From contig OY821784.1 of the NCBI GenBank assembly GCA_963682175.1, positions 21,247,621 to 21,311,620 on the forward strand: a stretch of 64,000 nt of DNA, in the 5' to 3' direction. The notes beneath the pieces were generated by a model. It was not told the DNA's origin, did no database searches, and saw only the letters and a program-made list of their open reading frames with translations. The DNA is from Triglochin maritima. Taxonomy: Eukaryota; Streptophyta; Magnoliopsida; Alismatales; Juncaginaceae. This document shows positions 1-13,001 of the stretch, piece after piece; position 1 is the stretch's first letter; each line of letters begins with the position of its first letter. A program made the position numbers and the translations under genes.

Positions 1-712
1 TCTGTTTTTTTATAATTTCTGCAAGGCATGTGATGAATGGTGAATGTTAGGATGTGTATAAATTTTAATATGCATGATAAACTAAAATTCAAAATCACAT
101 GTTGATATATGAAATTGTCCAACAAAAATTAAGAATAAATTTCCTTCTTATTTCATCCACTAGCAGCCATTGATCGATGGATACTCTGCTCGCCCTTAGC
201 GGGAGATAGCTCCCTCTATCTTTGGGAATAGTGGGAGATATAAAGGTTGTCTATTGTTGTGCCACAATTAAATATATGAGGTGTGTTTCACCCTAGTGAA
301 CCCCAAGTATGTTTAGTTGTGAATACAATAGATAAACGTATCTCGTATCAAATGAAAATAAGTTTTCTTAACATTACCTAGAGCCCTCGCTCGGTTTTGG
401 GAAAAAGTTTTTCTTACGAGGATAGGTCGTATTCCCTCATAATTAAAACGACAAGAGTCACAAGAGTTTGAAGATGCTAAATGTTGCAAAAATTCAAAAA
501 GGTTGTGATTAGAAAATGTTTTCTTACCTTGATATTGTAATGTATTCGATAGCCCTTAGCTAGTCTATATTACAATTGATGGGATCTTGGATTGTTGCAT
601 TTATGGGCAAAATTTTTATTTGCAACATTTACATTTATATATTCGATATATGTATGCATGTGTATTAAAACATAAAATTGGCATTAAAACCTGTATAATT
701 TATTTTGTAGAA
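1..712 (+). other. Upstream part of a copia element, no gene recognised
   Basis: This AT-rich stretch precedes the copia gag start. I see no convincing long reading frame, no initiator-Met primer site (TGGTATCAGAGC) and no LTR end matching the 3' LTR at 4531-6665. It is probably the element's leader, with the 5' LTR lying outside the window or lost. A stretch around 180-250 is richer in GC but carries nothing I can assign. Confidence 0.4.
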
Positions 713-1684
713 ATGTCAAATATCCAACCAATTGTGCGATCTATGATCGAAAAGAACCCTTTGCAAAATGATGGCTCAAACTTCATGAAATGGCAACTCA
801 ATCTCAATATCGTGTTGAGGTTTGAAAAACTATCTCATATTTTGGATGGTGAAATCCCAAAATTGAATGAGAAAACAACCGATAATGAGAAGGAGGTGAT
901 AGCCAATTGGGAAGACCAAGAGAACCAAGTTCACGGTCTAATGTTGGCATCCATGGCTGACTCGCTTCAAGCGAAATACTTGGATTCAAAACCCAAGAAG
1001 ACCATGGAGGCTTTAACAAAGATGTTCATGGATAGTGCCCGAAAGGAGCGCTATAAGACCACCATCGCACTCACAAGGTGCCATATGGCGGAGGGAACAT
1101 CGGTATCTATGCATTTTCTCACGATGCAAGGATACCTTGAGAAATTGTCGAAGCTCTCTTCTCCAATGCCCGAGGACATTGCCGAAGATCTGATTCTTGG
1201 CTCTCTAGCCCCGTCCTTCAAGGACTTTGTGATGCACTATCATGTGCGTGAAAAAGGGGTGAGTCTTGAGGAGCTTCATAACGCTCTCAAAACGGCTGAA
1301 GTTGACATGGGCAAAGGTCAGGACAATCACGTCCTAGCCGTCCATGAGAGGAGCAAAAAGATCAACAAAGGTAAAGGCAAATTTACCAAAGAAACGTCAA
1401 TCAAGAGCAAGGGAGTAGGAGGTGCTCATGGGAGTGCCTCAAGGGGGAAATCTTTCAAATCTCCAACTCCCAACACGGAGTGCTTTCACTGCGTTGAAAA
1501 GGGACACATCCGACTGAATTGCCCCAAGTACAAGGAAGACCTTGAAAATGGGATGATTGAACGTAGGCGCCCGAGAAGCGCCATAGGTATGTTTGTTATT
1601 GAGAAAAATTTAATCACCTCTATCCTTGATTTGGTAATGGTTACCGGATCTTGTGCTCACATAATTTTGATGTGCAGCTATTGA
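713..1684 (+). pseudogene. gag: copia gag (capsid/nucleocapsid) running into a broken protease
   Basis: Gag forms the cytoplasmic particle that packages element RNA. I chose the ATG at 713 because family similarity starts there; an in-frame upstream extension to 587 looks like leader. The first 230 residues or so match the copia gag polypeptide domain. A basic linker follows (about 235-255), then a CCHC zinc knuckle with C257, C260, H265 and C270. After the knuckle the frame runs into the protease, where the active-site D-T-G motif reads V-T-G-S-C, so the catalytic Asp is lost. The frame stops shortly after. The gag part itself is uninterrupted, which is unusual beside the wrecked pol. It is inactive as a polyprotein and might at most give a gag-like protein. 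Confidence 0.8.
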
Positions 1685-4290
1685 AGGATAGGAAGGAACT
1701 CGTGGAGAACGAGATGATATTGAAGATTGGAAATAGTACAACCATCGCTGCAATTGTACAAGATTCTATGGAGCTTCAATAGTCTAGTGATTTAAATTTA
1801 TGCTTTGAAGAATGTTTGTTATATGCCTTCGATTAGCAAGAACATTTCTGTATCAAGTTTTAGATATGGATATATTTTAATAAATATTTTAATTCTTGCT
1901 TGTCTATATCGAAGAATGGAATTTTCTATGCAAATACATTCATATAGAATGATTTCTATTTGCTTGAAATAAATAATAAACAAACTCAAACAAACAATAA
2001 CAAAAGAGAAACTAAGATAACTCACGTGAATGATACAATCTTGTAGCACTATCGGATTGGTCAAATAAATGACCAAGAGACCTTTCAAGAAGAAAGGAAC
2101 GAAAACGAATAACTAATTGGATATGATACATTCTAATGTATGTGGTCCGATAAGTACAAGTGCAAGAGACGGTTTAAGGTACTTCATTTTGTTCACGGAC
2201 AACTATAGTCATTATGACTATATTTGTCTAATGGGAAGCAAAAGTGAATTCTTTGACAAGTTCAAGGAATTCGAGGATGAGGTAATGAACCGACTCAACA
2301 AGAATATCGAGTCTCTGTGAACGGTTCGTAGGGGTGAGTGCTTAGGATACCTAATTTGACTCATTCCTAAAGTAGGAATAGGATATTGCTCGACATGGTT
2401 CGATCAATAATGAGTCAATTTAAATTGCCGATTTACTTTTGGAATTATGCACTACAAATAATGACAAACTCACTAAATAATGTTCCATCCAAATCCGTGG
2501 AGAAAATGGTTTATGAGCTATGGAGTTGAAAGACACCTAAGCTCAACTTTCTCAAGATTTGGGGTTGTGAGGTCTACGTCGAGAAATTGATGTCGACCAA
2601 ACTTCAACCAAAAACGGATTAAGTGCTTCTTTATAGGTTATCCTCGTATGACAAGATGATACTACTTTTGATATATCACCTCCAATCGAAAGATTGTAGA
2701 GAGAGATATGTTTTTCTGGAATTTCTGGAAAAGAGAGAAAAGTAGTGGGAGTAGAGTTGAGCTTGAGAAAACTCAAGATACTCTACAAGATCATGATGTG
2801 AATGTTGCATTCAAGATCATGAAGGCCCAGCCGAGATTCATTTGGTTAGTGGGAGCATGAGCGAGAAATCCTTACAAGAAATTGTGAGAAAATCTCAATC
2901 ATCCTCACCTAGTGTGCGTTCGAGAGTCGAACATGAACCTATTCCTCAAGAAATTGTGGAAGAAGTTCGAGAGACACGAGAAGAACCAAAAGAACTAAGA
3001 AGGTCAATGAGGGAAAGGAAGAAACCCAATAAGTATGTGGGACTTCATGAGATCATGGTACTAGATACCAAAGATCCCTCGACCTTCCGAGAAGCAATGG
3101 AAAAAGACTCCAAACTATGTTTAAAAGCCATGGAATCCGAAGTAGAATCCATGTATGATAATCAAGTATGAAACTTGATTAGCCTTCCTCAAGAGAAAAT
3201 ATCATTTGGTATAAATGAGCTTTTAGGAGGAAGATAAACATGGATAGTAACTTGACAACCTACAAAGCAAGGCTTGTAGCAAAAGTTATACTCAAATTCA
3301 AGAAATTGACTTTGATGAAATTTTTGAGAAGTTGCCATACTAAAATCTATTCGGATTATGCTCGCTATTACCGCATTTCACAATTGAGGGATATGGAAGA
3401 TGGATATCAAAATGGCATTCCTTAAACAGGAACTGGGAGGAGGATATGTACATGGTACAACCTCAAGGTTTTGATGATCCAAATAGTAGCGAGAAGAAAT
3501 GCAAGTTTCGAGAATCCATTTATGGATTGAAGCAAGCATCGAGGAATTGGAACAAACGCTTTGACGAAGAGGTGAAGAAAATTCACTTCATTCAAAATAA
3601 AGGAGTACCTTGTATATACAAGGAGATTAGTGGGAGCCATGTAGTACTTCTGATCTTATATGTCGATGACATATTGCTCATGAGCAATCATATACCTTTG
3701 CATTAGCAAACGAGAAATTTCGTTGAAATCAGTATGTTCAATGAAAAGATGTGAGTGAGGCTCAATACATCTTGATTATCAAGATATAAAGAGATACATC
3801 TCATAGACTCATTGGTCTAAGTCAACGTGTATACATTGACAAGGTCTTTGAAATGTTCAGGGTGAACAATTCCGATATGGACAATATGCCAATAAGTATG
3901 AGTATAGGTGTGCAACTCAAGAAGTCTCAATGTGCTCAATCACACAAAGACTTGGAGTACATGAAGGTATCCCTTATGCTTCGGCAAAAGGAAGGACCAT
4001 GTACACAATGACTTGCACAAGACTCAATATCTCGTATGCTCTAAACGTGACAAGAGGTCACTAATCCAACGCAAGTCCTAATCATAGGATTGCGGTCAAG
4101 AATATTCTGAAGTACCTTAACCGGACTAAAGATAAGGTTCTTGTTTATGGAAGACAAAGGAGAAAATAGCCGAGGGCTGTTTTGATGCAATTCTTATAGG
4201 AATTCTAGACAATAAGAGGTTGGAGTGATGATGCGTCATCATTATCAAAGGTGGAGGTATGAGCTAGTGTAGTTAGGGGTAACATCACTA
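1620..4290 (+). pseudogene. pol: copia pol remnant: protease, integrase, reverse transcriptase, RNase H
   Basis: Domains are readable in order through many stops and frame changes. The protease remnant is at about 1630-1850, GAG-pre-integrase at about 1850-2100, integrase core at 2111-2620, the basic acidic-rich linker at 2840-3050, reverse transcriptase at 3060-3710 and RNase H at about 3890-4290. The integrase start reads I-H-S-N-V-C-G-P, where the family has Asp in place of Asn (codon 2135-2137), so the first catalytic residue is gone. The second Asp and Glu are not readable; a deletion follows about 2310. The RT keeps its Y-V-D-D box at 3659-3670. The whole is non-functional and would depend on another copy. 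Confidence 0.8.
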
Positions 4291-4519
4291 CAGCTAACTA
4301 AACCACCAACGAAAGACAAAATAAATGAATAGGTGGACACAACAGTGACACAACTGATCCATTCAACAAACCTTAATACCAAGCTAAGCGACGAAATATA
4401 TTTCGAGTCCATGGATCCGAGGATCCATGTGGATTGGCTTGATAGGTGATTTAGGAAGGTTACCCTAGTTATTAATGTTTTATACATTGAGAATGTATGT
4501 GAAAGAAAACTTTGATAAC

Positions 4520-4530
4520 AAGTGGGAGAT
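4520..4530 (+). other. Polypurine tract of the copia element
   Basis: The purine run AAGTGGGAGAT lies directly before the LTR TG. This is where plus-strand DNA synthesis is primed in retrotransposons, and it supports the LTR boundary at 4531. Confidence 0.75.
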
Positions 4531-6665
4531 TGAAGGGAATGTGTTTTAAAAGTTTTACTTTTAAATGTCAATTATTATGAATTGAATGAGAAATCATTTT
4601 GTTCCTTGTTTATGTTATTCGTCTTTTAGAAGTGTTAAGGAAGAGGCTCTTGGTCCTTAACCGTAGAGCTCTAAAAGATATTGGTTTACATAAAACAAAA
4701 GATATTCACAATCATGGTAATTAACATGGAACATTAATTACCGAGTTAAGATTGTCGTGTTGGTCATAGATCATTGTAGCTCTACAAGTGAGTGACAACA
4801 CGGGTATGCAAAAGAGGAAAATATTACTTTTGTATACTGAATAGACCTAATAAGTAAAATATTATAGAAATGTGTTTCTGTGTCATTAATATTTTACTGT
4901 GTCTTTGGTCCTTTGATATGAGACTTATATTTAATCACTTAAGGAATACTTAATTAGATCAGTGTCTTGAACTATCGATCAGTGTAGTGTAAAGGCATTG
5001 GTTGGTTAAGTACAACTTTTGTTGGAGAAGATAGTTAGTCAAAAGATTATCATTGCCCCTCTTAATTGAGTGATGATATTAGTGGGCATCTTGATAAAGC
5101 AAAGTTATAATGTGCACAATGTGATTTGAGTTAAGTCACATATTTATAACTAGCTTAAAGAGATCAAGAAATGAATACTAATACAAAGATGACACAATAC
5201 TACTTTGTGTGTATTCTTAATATCATGAGGCAAGGGACGGACACAAGTGGGGCACTCCATCACTAAATGGATCGGGTTTTGGTTCGAGTGGAATTAAGAC
5301 ATCTAACTAATTGGGAGCTATAATGTGTATCTAGATACCGCTTATAGCTTGTGATATTAAGCTCTTAATATCACTGCCAACTTAGTCTAGATCCTCCCAT
5401 AGGTCACACCGCAAGAAACCGGGAAACAAGAAGCTTGATTTTTGGTTCATATGATGTGTCAGGTTTCTTATAGAAAATAAGACACATGTGGTGAACAAGT
5501 AAAATCAATCATGTTATATATAACATAATTAGAATCATGATAAATTCATATGAGATGCATATATAATGGGGTGCAATAATTTATTGTTGCATAGGATAAT
5601 ATATTGCATAAGTTGTGAATTTGCTAAAACCCCCTCAAGTTCAAATTTTGTTGGAAATAAATCCAAAATTTGAAAAAGGCAAAATCGGGTAAAAGTTCGG
5701 TAATCCGTTGAGGTTCGGTCGACCGAAGGATCTGTGGATCGGTCAACCGAACATGGAACGGATAGTCATATTTGATTGACCGAACTTGACCAAAGTGCCT
5801 GGAACTTTGGTACGGTGTACCGAACCAAAATCGGTCGACCGAATAATGTTAAGTTCCGATATTTTCGGTTAACCGAATGGCACTCGGTCTTAGACGAGAA
5901 TTCGTCCGATCGGTTAAGGAGAATTTTTCCCTTTAAGAATCGGTCATCCGTCTAGTACTCGGTCAACCAATCGTGACATATTCGGTTAACCGAATGGGTC
6001 ACGGTCAACCGAACAGCGATTGATTTTCTGCCTTTGATTATTAAGAGATTAATTTGATTGATGGTTGGATTAGCTCCAAACTTGGTCAAACGTTTTGTGG
6101 GTGCATGTAATACATTAAGGAATTAATTTATGAGAGAAAATGTAAAGAAAACGTGGCTAAAGAATAGTCATGATTAAGAGTAAGATTGGAACCTATAAAT
6201 AGGTCATTATTCTCCCTAATTGGGTTACACAATTCAATAATTATTTTCTCTCTTAATTCACCACAAAAACCCACGAAAATTCTCTTAGTTTTCTAAGTCT
6301 TTGGAAGGAGAAATCTCAGAGGCTAAGGAAGGGGTTTGTAGCTAGATTCTAAGCTTGTTTGGAGATCGATTGGCTAGCTCCTTTCTCTCCAACCTTGTTT
6401 AGGGTTTCGGTGAACACTCGGAGGCATCCGGCGCAACGAGAAGCGAAGATTGGCTTCCTCAACGTCTCTGAAACGTCAAGAAGTTTTTGAGAACTTCTAG
6501 GTATGAATTTCGGAGTCCCTTTATGTTTGTTTTAATAAGTTTTTGAAACTAGTTGTTAAAACAAACCGATGCATGCATAAATAAATCGAAGAAAATTGTA
6601 ATAGATCCTTATTATACATGAAAATTCGAAAAATATATATGTATAATTAAACATGAAATCCTACA
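4531..6665 (+). repeat. 3' LTR of the copia element
   Basis: The LTR starts TGAAGGGAATGTG right after the purine tract and ends TCCTACA, giving about 2.1 kb. Both ends are confirmed by the solo LTR of the same family at 23038-40489. A TATA box is at 6194-6201. The stretch 5700-6020 holds many copies of the inverted repeat TTCGGT-NN-ACCGAA, including a perfect TTCGGTCGACCGAA at 5714-5727. The 5-bp target duplication cannot be checked because the 5' LTR is not in the window. Confidence 0.85.
6194..6201 (+). promoter_or_regulatory. TATA box of the copia LTR promoter
   Basis: TATAAATA lies within ACCTATAAATAGGT in the LTR, at a spacing that suits U3. The transcription start would be about 30 bp downstream. 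This is inferred from position and consensus only. Confidence 0.5.
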
Positions 6666-6668
6666 CCC

Positions 6669-7200
6669 CTATCACGTCGGTGAATAACTAATCCGACGTG
6701 GTAGTGTAACCCTACCACGTCGGCGAATAACTAATCCGACGTGGTAGAGTTTTCATGTTTTCAAACACAGTCTTCGAGAAACACAAAACCCTTCGTCTCG
6801 CCGAGAAGAGCATTCATCTTCCCACCTCTCCTTACTTCCCAAGCATTCCTCTCCGTTACTTCCCTCGAGCGACCTCTCCCTCCGCCAATGCCGAAGTGTA
6901 AGTCTTTGACAACAACATTTCTTTGTTTATTGCTTTTCTTTGGTAGGGTCTTTCAGCAAAATTTCTTTTGTTGGTTGGTTGAAAAAAGGTTTGTTTGCTC
7001 GAAAACTTCTTTCATGTCAAGTTATATTGCTATAAACATACATATGGAAATGCATTACGAGTTTCATTTTTTTGGTATATGTCTTGCACGTCGGTGTTCA
7101 ATTTATTCGACGTTGTAGGGGGTCTCCCACGTCGGTGTTAAATTTATCCGACGTTGTACGGGGTCTTCCACGTCAGTGCATAATTTATGTGATGTGGTAG
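6669..7200. repeat. CACTA-type subterminal inverted repeats (left block)
   Basis: Two clusters (6669-6746 and 7086-7200) carry CACGTCGG in both orientations, arranged as short hairpin units such as CCACGTCGG...CCGACGTGG. En/Spm elements have arrays of short subterminal motifs that bind the TNPA-type protein. The same motif recurs at 13565-14040. No CACTA terminal repeat is visible, so the exact element end is unknown. A predicted small reading frame over 6741-7118 has no recognisable domain and is not called. Confidence 0.6.
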
Positions 7201-8719
7201 GGTATTCGAAAAAACCCCGCCCCAGAATTCTTATTGGTTTTGTCTGAATTCTGATTGGTTTTGTCTGAGATTCATTCTGATAGAAAATGGTCACTTGTAA
7301 AAAATAGTTTAAAATATATAAGATATTTTAGTAGCTAAGTAATTTTTTTATCCTTTATGGAGTTCATAGTCGTTAATCATATTCAAAATCGCTCCAACCT
7401 TGGATCAAGAACTCATTCCAGAAGTTTTTTTTGTCTTCTTTCAGGTTAATGGCTCCCAGCAAGAATAACCACCTAAAAATGGCGATGAAGCCTCGACTTT
7501 GGTTCCTCCATAGGGAGCAACTCTTATGTTAGAGTTTCAATAAAATGTAAAATGTGAAGGTCCATTGCCTTTGGACTTTGATCATCTCTTAGAGAAAATC
7601 AGAGAGAATAAAATTTATTGGCCTAGTTATTTGGGTATTGTCGTTAGAACCAAGGTTGATATTTGTATTGAAAATTGGTCACAAGTTGATTCTTCTCTAA
7701 AAGAACAAAATTGGGAAAATATACCAGTACGTATTTGTTTATTAGTTTTATTTAAAATTTCCTCTCTTATTGATTCTAATTTTAAAGTTCTTTTTTGGAT
7801 GTAGGATAAATTCATTTTTGAATCCACTAAAGCGTTGAAGAAGAAATGGATTTCCTTTGTTGGTAACCGGTGGAAGGACTTTAAAACAAAGCTCACGTAC
7901 ATGTTTCTTTGGGAAATATAAGGAACGTGATCCTTGTGCTACTTACAATTTCATTTTGCCGATGACATGGGATGAGTTCAAAAGAACCAGACTTTCTCCG
8001 AAATTTATGGTATTATATACTCAATCTTTTTAATACGTAGAATTATAATTTTAATTTTTTTAATTAATCCATTATATTCTTTTTCAGGAAATACAAGAGC
8101 AGAACCAGAAACGACAATCTAGTAACAAGTTTCAGCATAGATTGTCCAAAGGGGGTTACCGCAAACCTGAGGAGGCTATGATGACGGAAAAAATTTCCAA
8201 AAAAGAAGAAGAAGTTGTGCAAGCGGGTATGAGTGAAGAGCATGCTAGTAATTTGTCGCCTCCATCTCCGATATCTAAAGAAGAAAAGAGGAAGCGAGCG
8301 CGTATTACTTTGCAAGGCAGTTACATTAATGAAGAGTCTGAACTGGTTGCCTCCAAGACTATATGTTAACTTTAATTTTTATATTTTGTGTACGTATGTG
8401 GTTACTAATTAATAATAAAATTTAAAATTAATTTTCTATAGGATGAACTTTCAATGAAAGCTTCCCATGAAGAATTTGTTTCAGATGGAAGAAATGATAT
8501 ATTGTCCACAAACTTGGCTAAGCAGGAGCATCCTGAGAGAATATGCAGTGTAGGTAGTCGAATAGGAGTACGTCAGTATTTTGGGTCATCATCATCCTCA
8601 CAAAGTCATTCCCAAGTTGATCACATGATATGCGACGAGAAGATCCATCGCCTGGAAAACCTGGTGAAAAGTTTGTATAAACACCTTGGAGTTTCCACCG
8701 ATATTGCCACAGATGTACC

Positions 8720-10042
8720 TGTAGGATCGTATATGGGGGCTTAACTCTAATCAATTTTAAGCTAATTACCTACTAGTTTAAGCAATCGCTATGCAGCGGA
8801 AATAAAAGCTAACTAGCAAGCAAAGGAGGAGATAATGCAAACCAACAATAACGCACCAGATTTTTATAGAGGTTTGCCCTCCCACCTACTTCCTCTCTTG
8901 CAAGCTCCGCTCGAACTCCCTCGAGCTCCGCTCGCGTCTTCACTATCAACCTTGTTCTGGGCCGAGATTTAGTCTTATACAAAACAAGCTCCACGAACAC
9001 CCTCACGAGCTTGACTTTCTTCTCACACAATCTGAGAGGAACACTTCAGGCTTTCACCGAAGTCCTTGCTTCTTTGAACAACAATGGTTGAGTGGATCAC
9101 TCACTCTCTAACTTGAGCACACTTAGCTTATGATGTGAAATTGATCTAAGATGTGGAAGTATAGCTTGGAGAGTATGATTTGGGGAATGAGAGACTTGGA
9201 CTTTTCTCTTAAGTGTATATGACAAATGGAAGTCTAAGAGTTGTGTAATTGTACACCTATTTATAAGATAATAAGGTGTTATAGCCATTGGGGTTAAGTT
9301 GGGTAAGGTTTGATTGAGAATCATAAAATAGCAACCTGCAGGACCCAATTCTAAGTTAGTTCGGTCGACCGAATCGGGCAGAACGGTCTACCGTTGGGCA
9401 TTTTTTGAACTCGGTTTGGTCGATCGATAAATGAACAGTCGACCGCGATAGGCTATAACTTAGGTTGACCGAACAACTCCACGGTCGACCGATAGGCAAT
9501 TATGTATTTTGGGGTATTTGTGAATAATTCGAATACGACCGTTGGTATAACACGACAAGTGTAACGGTCGAAAATTTGTTGTTACACAGTCAACTGAAAA
9601 GTTCTGAATGGTCGATCGAATGGATGGTAGAAAACTCTATCTGTTTAAAGGAAGAAAAGGTCGATCGAAAGGGTTCTGGCAGTTCTGGTTTGGTTTAGTA
9701 TTTTACGGTTCTAGTTTGGGTGATCTATTGAAGTCCAATGAATGTGAAATTTTGTGTGACTTCTATAAGGAACCTAGTGTGTATGTGAGTTAATTTTAGC
9801 TCAAGTATGCTCAATTACACAATGTTCTTAAGACTCAAAGAAACACAAGATTACATGTCTTCAATATAGCTTTAATACATTTCTTGACTTGATTTCCTTT
9901 CTTCCTTGAATCTTGATCACCTGTAGAGGTTAGCACAATACAATATATATGTTATGCAATATATGTGCTACTCTACATTGATTACAATTAAGATTAGGTT
10001 GATTAAATCATCAAAACATAGATTAAGGCCAAAAAGGCAACA
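8720..10042 (-). mobile_element. Solo LTR of a SIRE-type copia element
   Basis: The sequence is the reverse complement relative of the LTRs at 42053-43190 and 49707-51221. It begins TGTAGGATC (LTR 3' end) and ends GGCAACA (LTR 5' end). Flanks are GTACC (8715-8719) and ATACC (10043-10047), a 5-bp target duplication with one mismatch. No internal region is present, so it is a solo LTR left by recombination. It sits inside a CACTA exon, whose reading resumes after it. A perfect TTCGGTCGACCGAA palindrome is at 9360-9373. Confidence 0.8.
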
Positions 10043-10447
10043 ATACCAACCCCCCGTACTGCTTCCAATGTACAACATCCACAGGTGTTCCCCCAAGAAG
10101 TATATGAGCAGGACACACTTGACAACTTTAAGGTAAAATTACAAATTATAAGTATTTATTTTTCACTGTGCATTGCAGTACATGTGATAAATTTGTCTTC
10201 AAATTTATAGAATGGAGCCCAATGTGAACTCTTTGTGAATGATGTAGATATGCGAGTTGTAGCATATGGGAAGGTGTACACCGTAAAGTTGCATCATGGT
10301 GAACAAATTCAATCCAAGAATTTGAAGGTGACTTTGGATAAATCTGTCTGTGGTGATGCACTCCTACCAATTCCTGAATCTGAAGTTCAGACGGTAGGCG
10401 ATGCAGAAGGATGGATGTTGCAATGGCCTCGTTCATTAATAAAATAA

Positions 10448-11040
10448 ATGCAAAAGCATCAAATTTAAATTTAATAATTGCCTAAATGGTTGATAAAAAG
10501 TAATCATGTAAAAGAGTTCTAATTATATAGTTTTTTAATTTCAAAAGGTTGAAGGTCGAACATCCAAGCAATCTGAAACTGAAATTGTATTTCAGTAGAG
10601 GCAATTTCCTCTGAATTGTCAAATGTTATACAATTTCATATGACATAAGGATGAGGATTCTTATGTTCAAAGTGTGACGAATAAAGAAATTGTAGGAAAA
10701 ATGACCGACGATGGCATCATAACTGCGTTGTATGTCATAATATCTGATGTTATGCAATTTTTGAGGATGGAAAAGTTGTGTATAACAATCATCCAAGTTC
10801 AAATCAAGTAAGTCATTTTGCCCTTTTTATATTAATTATGACAATTACGAATTCTTTGATATTAGTTATGATATATTTCTTTTTGAATCGGCTTCTCTAC
10901 AAGTTGCCTCATGGGAAAAAAATGGTTATTTGTGTCCCACAATATTCATGATTCAATGCAATTCGAGCAAAGACAATAGACGCAAAAGATTACTGGTTCA
11001 AGGCAATATTCATGTTTCAAGGCAATCCGAGCAAAGACAA
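10448..11040 (+). other. Decayed intron and exon remains of the CACTA second gene
   Basis: AT-rich sequence with intron-like tracts between the DUF8039-like block and the C48 peptidase block. A short coding-like duplicated phrase, ATATTCATG...CAATTCGAGCAAAGACAATAGAC, occurs at 10941-10983 and again at 11003-11045. I cannot assign a domain here. Confidence 0.35.
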
Positions 11041-11537
11041 TAGACACAATATTCTAGCACCATATTGGGAGGCGTAAGTATTTCATTATATTTTATATTA
11101 CTTATTACATTAGTTTTAGGGAGTATAATAAAGTTATTTAACATGATTGATTTACAGTAATCATTGCATGTTGGCTGTTTTGGTTCCTAGTCTTAATATT
11201 GCAGATTGGTTTGATCCTCTAGCATAAGATAAACCAAGGAATTCATTGAAGAATATTGTTCCATTGTAAGTTACTTTTAGTATAGTTAATTTAAATTTCT
11301 TAACTAATTTTTCAATAGTTGCATATTTGATTAAAACGTCTCACCATTTGTGTAATTTTGACAGAGCCATAATATATATAAAATGTTGGGTCCAAGAATG
11401 AGTAAGACAAACTTAACTACTTGGCATGCCATGAAGGTAAAATTGTTCATTATTAAAGAAACCATGAAACCATTAATTTGCATTCATCTCATCGTTTTGA
11501 TATAATCATGATTTTTTATTTGTAATTGTTGTAGTAC

Positions 11538-13001
11538 TGATTGACATCATATCATGCATATATTTGTGTCTTATATTCTTTATTTGTAGCCTAAGCAACT
11601 CTACGTACCGAGTGTTTTTGTTTAAGTTTCAATAATAAACAAGTTTGAGAAGAAGATACTCAAAAAAGACTTAAAAGCAAGGAAAATGACTAAGTTGCAA
11701 GACTTGTAGATTGAGATGCAAGAGAGAAGGACCCGGATGTAAACCAAAAGTACCAATAAGCAAATCAAGAAACTCCACACCATCATGAGTATTTTGGCAA
11801 TTAGATCCAGGCCTAAACTCCAATAACCGATCCGAGTGCACCCTATGTAAAGAATTGAAGAACTAAAGAAGATATCTGAAATGGGTCGAATCTGGAAAAG
11901 TGACCGCCAATTGGCGGTTCAAGATTGCCAATTAGTTGTCCGTTTTTCTTAGAATCCGACCCGGTTTCGCCCGGATAAGGGTTATGTGTTTATGTCTATT
12001 CTGGAAATGCCTCATTAGTCCCACATCGGGGGATTGCCGCCAATTACCTTTTTCTATGACTATAAATAGAACTCGTCCTCCTCCTTTGTAAACATCTCCT
12101 CTCTTGGTGGTCATTCTCTCTACTAGGAGTAAAGTCGTGGAGCAAAACTCTGGTGGAGAGATGCTACTTGTAAAGTGAGTGAGCAATAAAGAATGTTTTG
12201 TTAGTTCCTTGTTGTTTCTTTTAATTCTTGCATACTTAGTTAATTTATTTTGTTTTAGTCTTCGTAGAATTAAGCAGCATGTTTTCTTTTTCCTTGACAT
12301 GAATGTTAGCATAATAATGTGTGAGTAGTTCCATCCCCCTTTGGGGGGTAGACATGATGTACATATATGTTGTGAAGTTTGGATGTTTGATGAGCTTTTT
12401 GATTGTGTAGACTTGCATGTTTGTATGTTCATTGGGGGTATTTTAATCATCTACATGTCGAGGGATTTTTTATGGGTTTTGCCATAAGATTTAGATACTT
12501 CCCATTCTTAGTTTCCTCATGTTTATTGACTGGAATTTCTTGTTGAAGATGCTACATGTTAGTTATGTGTTTGTATGTGTCTTTGCATACTTGATTGATT
12601 GAAGAAACTTTGTTTTGAATGGATTGATAGGTTTTGCCACATCTTTAGACACATCCTATTCATGAAGACACACACATGACACACACACATACATGATTAC
12701 ATGAGTCATTCATCACTTATCTCACTTCATATGTGCACACACTCCACCCTTTAGGGGTTTCCATTCCTGAATTCCAGCTTGTTGTCATAGTTAGTTTAGT
12801 TTCATTACTTGCGTGCTCTCATTTCCTTGTTTTTGGTTACAAGTTTAGTTTAGTCTAGTTTAGCGTAATCAACTTCTTCTCCCCATTTTTCCCACTTGCC
12901 TTCGAACAAACCAGTGTCGAGACACCTCCCTGTGGATCGACCCATATTTGCCACGTCTTCACCGAGTCGTGCACTTGCGGTATTTAAAACGAACACAATC
13001 A
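11538..13001 (+). mobile_element. Solo LTR of the Athila-type family
   Basis: It starts TGATTGACATCAT and ends AACACAATCA, the termini shared by all Athila-family LTRs in this window. The flanks AGTAC (11533-11537) and AGTAC (13002-13006) are a perfect 5-bp target duplication. A TATA box (CTATAAATAG) lies near 12060, and the palindrome GACCGCCAATTGGCGGTT is near 11901-11918. It interrupts the C48 peptidase gene between the Asp and Cys positions. Confidence 0.9.

Larger units (their letters stand above)
1..6665 (+). mobile_element. Ty1/copia retrotransposon, Angela/Tork-like, decayed, 5' end outside window
   Basis: The order is gag, protease, GAG-pre-integrase, integrase, reverse transcriptase, RNase H, purine tract and 3' LTR, which is the copia order. 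The gag and integrase wording is closest to what I know of the Angela/Tork group; that lineage call is from recall. A solo LTR of the same family at 23038-24125 plus 39566-40489, bounded by a perfect 5-bp target duplication, independently fixes the LTR ends. Many stops and shifts and three lost catalytic residues show the copy is dead. The next bases after the LTR are CACTA subterminal repeats, so the element may have landed at the edge of that transposon. Confidence 0.85.

Noticed and set aside
6741..7118. 125-codon frame with a possible signal or membrane stretch
   Set aside because: It starts inside CACTA subterminal repeats and ends in them; no family similarity and the codon use looks random.
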